DNA of 64,000 nt from assembly GCA_951394045.1 (NCBI GenBank), contig OX595990.1, positions 496,001 to 560,000 on the forward strand, given 5' to 3'. The notes beneath the pieces were generated by a model. The model did no database searches. It was given only the letters and a program-made list of their open reading frames with translations, and was not told the origin of the DNA. Position 1 is the stretch's first letter. Every line of letters starts with the position of its first letter. The position numbers and the translations under genes were made by a program. Below are positions 58,881-64,000 of the stretch, one piece after another. This DNA is from Nitzschia sp. DOCU1. Lineage: Eukaryota; Bacillariophyta; Bacillariophyceae; Bacillariales; Bacillariaceae.

Positions 58881-59128
58881 TTATGGACCAGAACCGCCAG
58901 GAAACCAGATGTTCTTCTCGGCACCTCCCCCGCCCACGCGCCGCCAAAGGTGATACATATGCTGAAGTGCCAGACAAAATTCGAGAAGAGAACTAGCCAG
59001 CCAACCGGTGTGCATAGCTGGATTGGAGAAAAAGACGCACCTTTTCTCGTTTGTTGGTAAATAAAGGGGCCGTAACGAGCTGTTCGACAAACAAAATCAG
59101 TTAATGGCGCGGAGATCGCCATCGCCAT
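58881..59128 (-). CDS. Tiny 74-residue protein with a possible 23-nt intron
   Basis: Exon 1 (59128-59041) starts MAMAISAPLTDFVCRTARYG and continues PFIYQQTRK. The next 23 nt, 59040-59018, have donor GTGCGT, a pyrimidine run CTTTTTCTCC and acceptor AATCCAG. Removing them joins, in phase 1, exon 2 (59017-58881): AMHTGWLASSLLEFCLALQH, MYHLWRRVGGGG, AEKNIWFPGGSGP, stop. Neither exon stays sensible past the junction without splicing. A longer intron with donor GTCGAA (71 nt), or a start at the ATG inside exon 2 (45 residues), are alternatives. The hydrophobic helix with aromatic flanks and the W/P/G-rich end suggest a small organelle membrane subunit. Family not recognised. Confidence 0.5.
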
Positions 59129-59641
59129 CGCCGCATCTCCCCGGCCACGATCGCGCAATTCATTTCGTATGTTCGCTATGACCAGGGTGTACAATAAGTA
59201 AAACCTCAAGGGGAATAAGCTGCAATGCACAGATGAATACGAATGCTTCCCAACACCGCTAAGTAATTTCCTTGGATCGTGATTTTCACTTGGTTATGTC
59301 GACGTGGCCCCCACTTGAACTTTTGCTACAAGGGTGATTGAATAAAACTATCCCTTGCATCATTCAGTTGCAAAATACGGGAGCTTACCGGTAGGCTATC
59401 ACTACTACCACGCTAATGAGCCAATTCAACGCCGCTTTACCACTAGAGTACTCGTACTATACCTGTAAACTACCTGTACCTCTAATACTAGCAGTAGAGA
59501 GAGCTAAGACTCATCACCTACTACCGGTAGCATGCACTTTCGCAATGCTTCCTTCCCCACAATCCGAGCTGCACAACATTTTGCTCCAACCCCCATCCAG
59601 AGAAGAAAACGCCACGCTTCGATGTTGCCGAAAAGACCACC
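59129..59641. other. Intergenic, no gene seen
   Basis: Promoter of the tiny gene and 3' side of the family-C GPCR gene. 59390-59530 has several TACTAGAGTACTCGTAC-like short palindromes. Confidence 0.4.
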
Positions 59642-62600
59642 TCAACCATCCTGCATGGAATCTGAATCGCCATCAGGAGGCGGTTCTTGACCTAACATCT
59701 GCATGAAATTCGCTGGTTTCAAGTCAAACCTGCTGCTTGATGATTCCAGAGTGGACGACTCCTCCGATTCTGCCGTCACGGCATCAACATCGAGAAAAAC
59801 GTCTTGCTCACCTATGGATTCCGGATTGTCGCTATTAATTGAGCTTTCTGACCATCTTCGTGATGGCACGGGCAGACTCGAAAGCCCCGTGCTATCGAAT
59901 TGTCGCCTCTTGGGGCGAGAAATAGCAGCCGGAACCTCATCCAGGCTCACGCTCGCTGACTTTACCAAGTCCCCGCCCGATTTCGCCAACTTTCTGGTTT
60001 CTTCCTTGGCGGGACTCGACAGCCCAGAACTGCCGTGTTGCCGCCTCTTGGGGCGGCCATCTGCAGCAGCAACTTCCTCAGAGCGCCTGTTCTTGGGCCC
60101 TCTCCGCAACTCGTTCTTGTCCGATTTCGCCAACTCTTTAGCTTCCAACTCCTCGGTTTCTAATTTGACGGAACTGCCACCAGATTCCGAAGAATCCATG
60201 TTGGACGTTGAGCTCGTGGTATTGCGGACAGTTGATGGTGGCGCGTGGCCATCGTCAGACGGTGAATCGGTTACAAGACCAGGCTTCCACGACAATTGCT
60301 TCCTGGGCGTGAGACCCCTGCCAAAAGATCTACCAGAATTCGCTGTACTGCCAGAGATGCGAGAATTCGCTGTACTACCGGAGATGCGAGAATTCGCTGT
60401 ACTACCGGAGATGCGAGAATTCGGCACCTCCTGAAACATGCTTCCTCTAGTGCTGAATTCTGGTACCAGACTTTCATCCGACATGCGATGTTCGCTTGTC
60501 ACTCGGTACGACTGCCATTCAAACTCCACTTCTTTCGTGAAGACATCGCCTAAGGCGACGCAGGCATCCTGGATTTCCTCCCAGTCGCCTGGGTCCACAC
60601 AAAGACCCGTAAGAATAGCTTCGTTGACCTTGGCCAGCATTCTCTGAACATCAATCATGCGTAGAAGTAATCGCCGGGGTGGTGGTTCATTTTCGCTGAC
60701 TCTTATCTTCTCGTCGGCGTGTTTAGGGTTGTATTCAATGGTAAGGGGGATCGCTAATGGTGCCCCATCACTAGCAAAGCTGCTCCCAGTTTCCATGCGC
60801 CCTCCACCTCCCATTCCGCCTCCGAGGAAGGAAAGGTTGAAAATTTTCTTGGAACCCCCAATGTTGCTCCGTTCTCCACCTCCCGGGCGCCATGGCAGAT
60901 TGGGTCGAAGGCTCCTCATGCGCCCAGTCCCCGATTTTGGAACCCAAGAAGATGTCTGTCCAGGACCAGATGGTGGCGTTGACAGTGGAGGAGGTGGCGG
61001 TGGTGCTGGTGGAGCCTGATGAGCTGGAATGGCCGACCTGTTCTCAATGTCGGGGCTTGTCCCAACTCTGCTGGCTTGGCCTTGAAACATGGCTCGGCGG
61101 GATAGCACACGGCTGTACCTGGATCGTCCGTCAGCCATAGGAGACATATTTGCTGGAGAGGCAATGGCGATGCTACCAGCAAATCTTGATGCCACGCTGA
61201 CTTCTGAGTTGGTCCTGGCGAAACTCGCGAAACTAGTCGGGTTGTACGGACCCGATACCCTGTTTGTGGCCGCAGTATTCAAACTTCGATTCGATATGAA
61301 ATTCAGCAATGGATTGTGGCGGTTATAATCGATGGTCGATCTTGTATGTAGCGTACTACCACGGAGGCCACCGGAAAGGGAATCACGGGATTCTTCTTCC
61401 ATCATGATCACGCTACTATCAGTTGAAAGATTTTCGGTTTCTTCCTCTTCATCCGACTCCACTTCTTCAACTTGTTGTTGCTCCTGCTGGGACTCGTTAG
61501 AGCCAGCAGGTCGCAGGTTGACGGAGTACTCGTCCCCATCCTCTTCTTGGAGGGTGGCCATTTTTGTCGGTCCGTTGCCTTCTGACAGCGGAGCGGTTGA
61601 TGGGTCCAGCGCACCAAAGGAAAAAGGCAAATTTGCAGCTGCGCTCGACCTTAAGTCTTCGCATGATTGCTTGGATGAGGTTGGTGTACCCCCGGGTGAT
61701 GTAGTCAAGGGACTTAGCCCCGAAACAACAGTTTTCCCTCCATACAAGCTTGGGGTGTAGGAGTAGCGATTTCCCAATCCCAATGTGCTAATATCCTGAC
61801 TGGCAACCGATTTCCGAGCTTGGTTGTGAGCTGCAATTAGTTTCGTAACAACGATCTTGCTCCCTGATCTGGCCACCTCAAACTTCGGCCAGGTAATCCT
61901 AATGCAAGTGTTCACAATAGTTACCCCAGACAAGAAGGAAAACACCAAAAATTGAGCCGTAGACGCTGACGGGGAGGTGTAAGTCGCCACCAGGAGAATG
62001 GTAGCAGCAATACTCATGCGGAAAGCATTCAAAGCAACGGACAACAAGCTTTTGGTTTCGTTGAACAAAGATGGCATGTCCCTCGAAGCTCCGGCCAGAA
62101 CCATTAGGATAACAAAAAGACCCAACACTAGAACGAAGGATGTGATTCCCAACCCGTTGTTGAAGAAGTTATACTCGCAAGTTTCGTAGGCAGTGTATGT
62201 CTGGAGATATTGCGATTCCTCCTGATTTGGGACGTATTCAATCGTTTTGGCCTGATCTTGGGTCGTCAAAATGAGAATCTGCACGATAATCTGGGGTACA
62301 CACAGCAAGCCAATGACTCTCATCAGCTGTCCATCTGTGATGGTGCGTCGAATTTTCTTGTCTCGCTTAAATCGTTCCGCCCGGGTGATTTGCTCGACGA
62401 TGTTAACCCATCTAGTCGTCCAGTGTTCCCTCTTTTCCAGGGTCAGCAGCAGTAGTGGCGAAATGATGGCGCGAATACGCCACATACGACCCACCAAAAT
62501 AGCGAACATGACGTGCATCGGAAGTGTAATCAGAGGCTGAAATAGACGGCAGTAAACATCATTCTTGGGTTCCAATAGAACGAGAGATGATGTGGCGATC

Positions 62601-63943
62601 AGTCCACTCAGAAGCATGGCAACTATGAATTTGCCCTGTGTCAACTCGAAAATTTGGGCCTTGTGAAGCCGAAGAAACTGAATCAATAAATAAAAAACAA
62701 TGGCACCTCCAATGGCACTGAGAGATATCACTAGTCGGACGGCCCAGTCCTTGACCGAAGCAGGTTCCTCGTCGTTGGTGTCCAGGTCATCCAAAAATGT
62801 GATCAGCTGCTCCTTCGGCGATCCCATAGGTATAATCGAGGCCCCTCGAAAATGTAGATTCTGGTCATAGACTACTAGGGAGCCTAACAAAGAGTATGTC
62901 CCCACCGGCGCGCCTCTGAGGGTCAATTGGCCAGAAAATGCTCCGCCCGCGTCAGGCACGATCGTTGCGAATGCAAACTCGAATCGACTCCCCAGTACAT
63001 CGATATCCCCTGTATTGTTAACTTGCAACTGGCGCCGTGTAAACGGTGATGCCGCCTCTATTCCATGCTCGGAATGATCATCATTGTTTGTCAGCAGTGG
63101 GATAGTTGGTATGCACTGAGCGTTCATTCCCACCTCGCATAGCTGCACAACCATGGCCGCGTTCAAAGATTCTGAATTGTCTAAATTGTCAACCCATGTA
63201 CCCGTGATCAAAATCTGGAAATTGTGCTCCCTGTCCACCTCCCACCCATGCGCCGTTAACCGTTGTTTCAAACGCTCTCTCCGTCTTGCCGAGGGACCGT
63301 TGTCCCCGACGACTATATCGATAACCTTAACCGCCAACTGAGTGCCTGGAGGGCAATCTTCTTGCAGCGTCATATCCGCGGCTTGATAAGTGCGATGACC
63401 GCTGTCTTCAGTTAGCTCCTGCAACCCAGTAGCATTCCAACACCTCGGGCTCGTGCCTCCTTTGTCAAACGGCATGGCCTCGAGGGGCAACGAGGGAGTA
63501 TCCCCAGAACCACCGGTACCACTCCCAAACTGCTGAGCCTCGGCTAATGTTGCCGATAAAATAAATAAGACGCATAACCAAGCTACGTGCTGTCTTGCCA
63601 CCGGATAATGTCGGTGGGCCAAGGGCGAAGCCATAGGCGACCCTTCGAACAAAAGGGGGGTCTTCGCACTTTTGGAACGAGGAAAGATGAAAGCCTCGTC
63701 GCCATCTGAACCACCCATGGGGACAGCTATGGGTCTTGATCGTTTCATCGCTGTCGTTAACTTCCAGGAGGAATCGAAAGTCGATTGATTCGATGATCTC
63801 TCTTGACAACTTTTCTCACTTGACCCCATCTTTGAGAAGCAAAAAAATACGCAGTGCGATGAGTTCCGAGTGCTGTGGGTCATCAAACTCTCACCACGGA
63901 TAGTCACCCGCGTCGCCGTGCACAACGTACTATGGGGATTCAT
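59642..63943 (-). CDS. Family-C (GABA-B-like) GPCR with very long cytosolic tail
   Basis: 1433 codons from the first ATG at 63943. The ATG at 63634 (MASPLAHRHYPVARQHVAWL then CVLFILSATLAEAQ) begins with a proper signal peptide and is the likelier start, leaving about 1330 residues. Extracellular part to about residue 398, Cys-containing, without a complete ligand-binding Venus-flytrap fold. Seven membrane segments at about 400-705: LVISLSAIGGAIVFYLLIQF; FIVAMLLSGLIATSSLVLLE; FQPLITLPMHVMFAILVGRM; LMRVIGLLCVPQIIVQILIL; GLGITSFVLVLGLFVILMVL; LNAFRMSIAATILLVATYTS; FLVFSFLSGVTIVNTCIRIT. VYCRLFQPL fits the TM3 Cys of the family and WPKFEVARS the end of TM7. The 700-residue tail is Ser/Pro-rich with acidic runs, a PPPPPP stretch and a 27-bp tandem repeat. 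Ligand unknown. Confidence 0.88.
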   Translation of the reverse strand: MNPHSTLCTATRVTIRGESLMTHSTRNSSHCVFFCFSKMGSSEKSCQERSSNQSTFDSSWKLTTAMKRSRPIAVPMGGSDGDEAFIFPRSKSAKTPLLFEGSPMASPLAHRHYPVARQHVAWLCVLFILSATLAEAQQFGSGTGGSGDTPSLPLEAMPFDKGGTSPRCWNATGLQELTEDSGHRTYQAADMTLQEDCPPGTQLAVKVIDIVVGDNGPSARRRERLKQRLTAHGWEVDREHNFQILITGTWVDNLDNSESLNAAMVVQLCEVGMNAQCIPTIPLLTNNDDHSEHGIEAASPFTRRQLQVNNTGDIDVLGSRFEFAFATIVPDAGGAFSGQLTLRGAPVGTYSLLGSLVVYDQNLHFRGASIIPMGSPKEQLITFLDDLDTNDEEPASVKDWAVRLVISLSAIGGAIVFYLLIQFLRLHKAQIFELTQGKFIVAMLLSGLIATSSLVLLEPKNDVYCRLFQPLITLPMHVMFAILVGRMWRIRAIISPLLLLTLEKREHWTTRWVNIVEQITRAERFKRDKKIRRTITDGQLMRVIGLLCVPQIIVQILILTTQDQAKTIEYVPNQEESQYLQTYTAYETCEYNFFNNGLGITSFVLVLGLFVILMVLAGASRDMPSLFNETKSLLSVALNAFRMSIAATILLVATYTSPSASTAQFLVFSFLSGVTIVNTCIRITWPKFEVARSGSKIVVTKLIAAHNQARKSVASQDISTLGLGNRYSYTPSLYGGKTVVSGLSPLTTSPGGTPTSSKQSCEDLRSSAAANLPFSFGALDPSTAPLSEGNGPTKMATLQEEDGDEYSVNLRPAGSNESQQEQQQVEEVESDEEEETENLSTDSSVIMMEEESRDSLSGGLRGSTLHTRSTIDYNRHNPLLNFISNRSLNTAATNRVSGPYNPTSFASFARTNSEVSVASRFAGSIAIASPANMSPMADGRSRYSRVLSRRAMFQGQASRVGTSPDIENRSAIPAHQAPPAPPPPPPLSTPPSGPGQTSSWVPKSGTGRMRSLRPNLPWRPGGGERSNIGGSKKIFNLSFLGGGMGGGGRMETGSSFASDGAPLAIPLTIEYNPKHADEKIRVSENEPPPRRLLLRMIDVQRMLAKVNEAILTGLCVDPGDWEEIQDACVALGDVFTKEVEFEWQSYRVTSEHRMSDESLVPEFSTRGSMFQEVPNSRISGSTANSRISGSTANSRISGSTANSGRSFGRGLTPRKQLSWKPGLVTDSPSDDGHAPPSTVRNTTSSTSNMDSSESGGSSVKLETEELEAKELAKSDKNELRRGPKNRRSEEVAAADGRPKRRQHGSSGLSSPAKEETRKLAKSGGDLVKSASVSLDEVPAAISRPKRRQFDSTGLSSLPVPSRRWSESSINSDNPESIGEQDVFLDVDAVTAESEESSTLESSSSRFDLKPANFMQMLGQEPPPDGDSDSMQDG
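60336..60425 (-). repeat. 27-bp tandem repeat in GPCR tail
   Basis: Three near-identical units (60336-60362, 60363-60389, 60390-60416) plus the start of a fourth; unit 1 differs at two positions. Encodes a repeated 9-residue SRISGSTAN motif, so the unit keeps frame. Confidence 0.92.
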
Positions 63944-64000
63944 CGAAGCGCACCGCCGCCGGCGCTTTTGCGCTTCTTCTTCCGTCCGCAGCGATGCTAC
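63944..64000. other. Upstream flank of the family-C GPCR gene
   Basis: Only 57 bp remain before the window ends; the promoter lies mainly outside. Confidence 0.6.

Noticed and set aside
59703..61760. Plus-strand frames of 80-243 codons opposite the family-C GPCR tail
   Set aside because: Shadows of Ser-rich low-complexity sequence; the minus strand is one continuous 1433-codon frame.
1..64000. tRNA, rRNA, CRISPR arrays, bacterial-type operons, intact transposons or viral genes
   Set aside because: None was recognised on reading; no reverse transcriptase, integrase or transposase motif and no regularly spaced repeats were seen.

Overview
The window reads as nuclear DNA of a photosynthetic stramenopile, most likely a pennate diatom. 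Genes lie on both strands with short GT-AG introns (roughly 45-140 bp). One enzyme (ATP sulfurylase) carries a signal peptide followed by an ASA-F site, the hallmark of diatom plastid import. Several families familiar from diatom genomes are present: DUF6824 proteins, diatom-type LRR proteins, a SET/spermidine-synthase-like fusion, and phytocyanins with mucin-like Thr/Pro stalks. There is no operon logic, rRNA, tRNA, CRISPR or intact transposon. Bases 1-48 are an assembly gap. Species identity cannot be settled from the sequence alone.

Layout. 49-4684: four minus-strand genes for secreted, probably surface-anchored proteins (two Cys-rich proteins and two phytocyanin-like proteins; one gene is a chimera of both types), made by local duplication together with their promoters. 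5283-9670: a Gln-rich coiled-coil protein, a multi-exon coiled-coil gene, and a YqgF-like protein. 10042-16394: a tandem glutaredoxin/GST-N-like protein, a broken LRR gene, a TPR-like gene ending in APAA and a decayed relative. 16749-24303: a small membrane protein, a large multi-pass protein, and a giant SET + aminopropyltransferase-like + AdoMetDC-like fusion. 25086-35345: two DUF6824 proteins, a cyclic-nucleotide-binding membrane protein, a secreted Cys-rich protein, a GT92-type glycosyltransferase, a small one-TM gene and a RING-H2 gene. 35346-45074: an LRR protein, an unidentified spliced gene, a second APAA TPR-like gene, a TBC1D13-like Rab-GAP, an FAD monooxygenase and an MpaB-like oxygenase. 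45834-64000: a cAMP-receptor-like GPCR, a DAG-lipase-like enzyme, a lumenal kinase-like protein, plastid ATP sulfurylase, CDP-diacylglycerol synthase, a third APAA gene, a tiny gene with a possible 23-nt intron, and a family-C GPCR with a 700-residue tail.

Themes. Signalling genes are dense (two GPCRs, a cNMP sensor with a palindromic TGACGTCA element upstream, a DAG lipase, a Rab-GAP), but nothing shows that they act together. Duplicate families dominate: the secreted cluster, the APAA family (three genes and one remnant, dispersed over 45 kb), DUF6824 and LRR. Four loci have one in-frame stop codon followed by coding-like sequence; small stop-containing introns explain some of them, and decay or readthrough may explain the rest. 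All exon models are read from splice motifs and frame continuity only.
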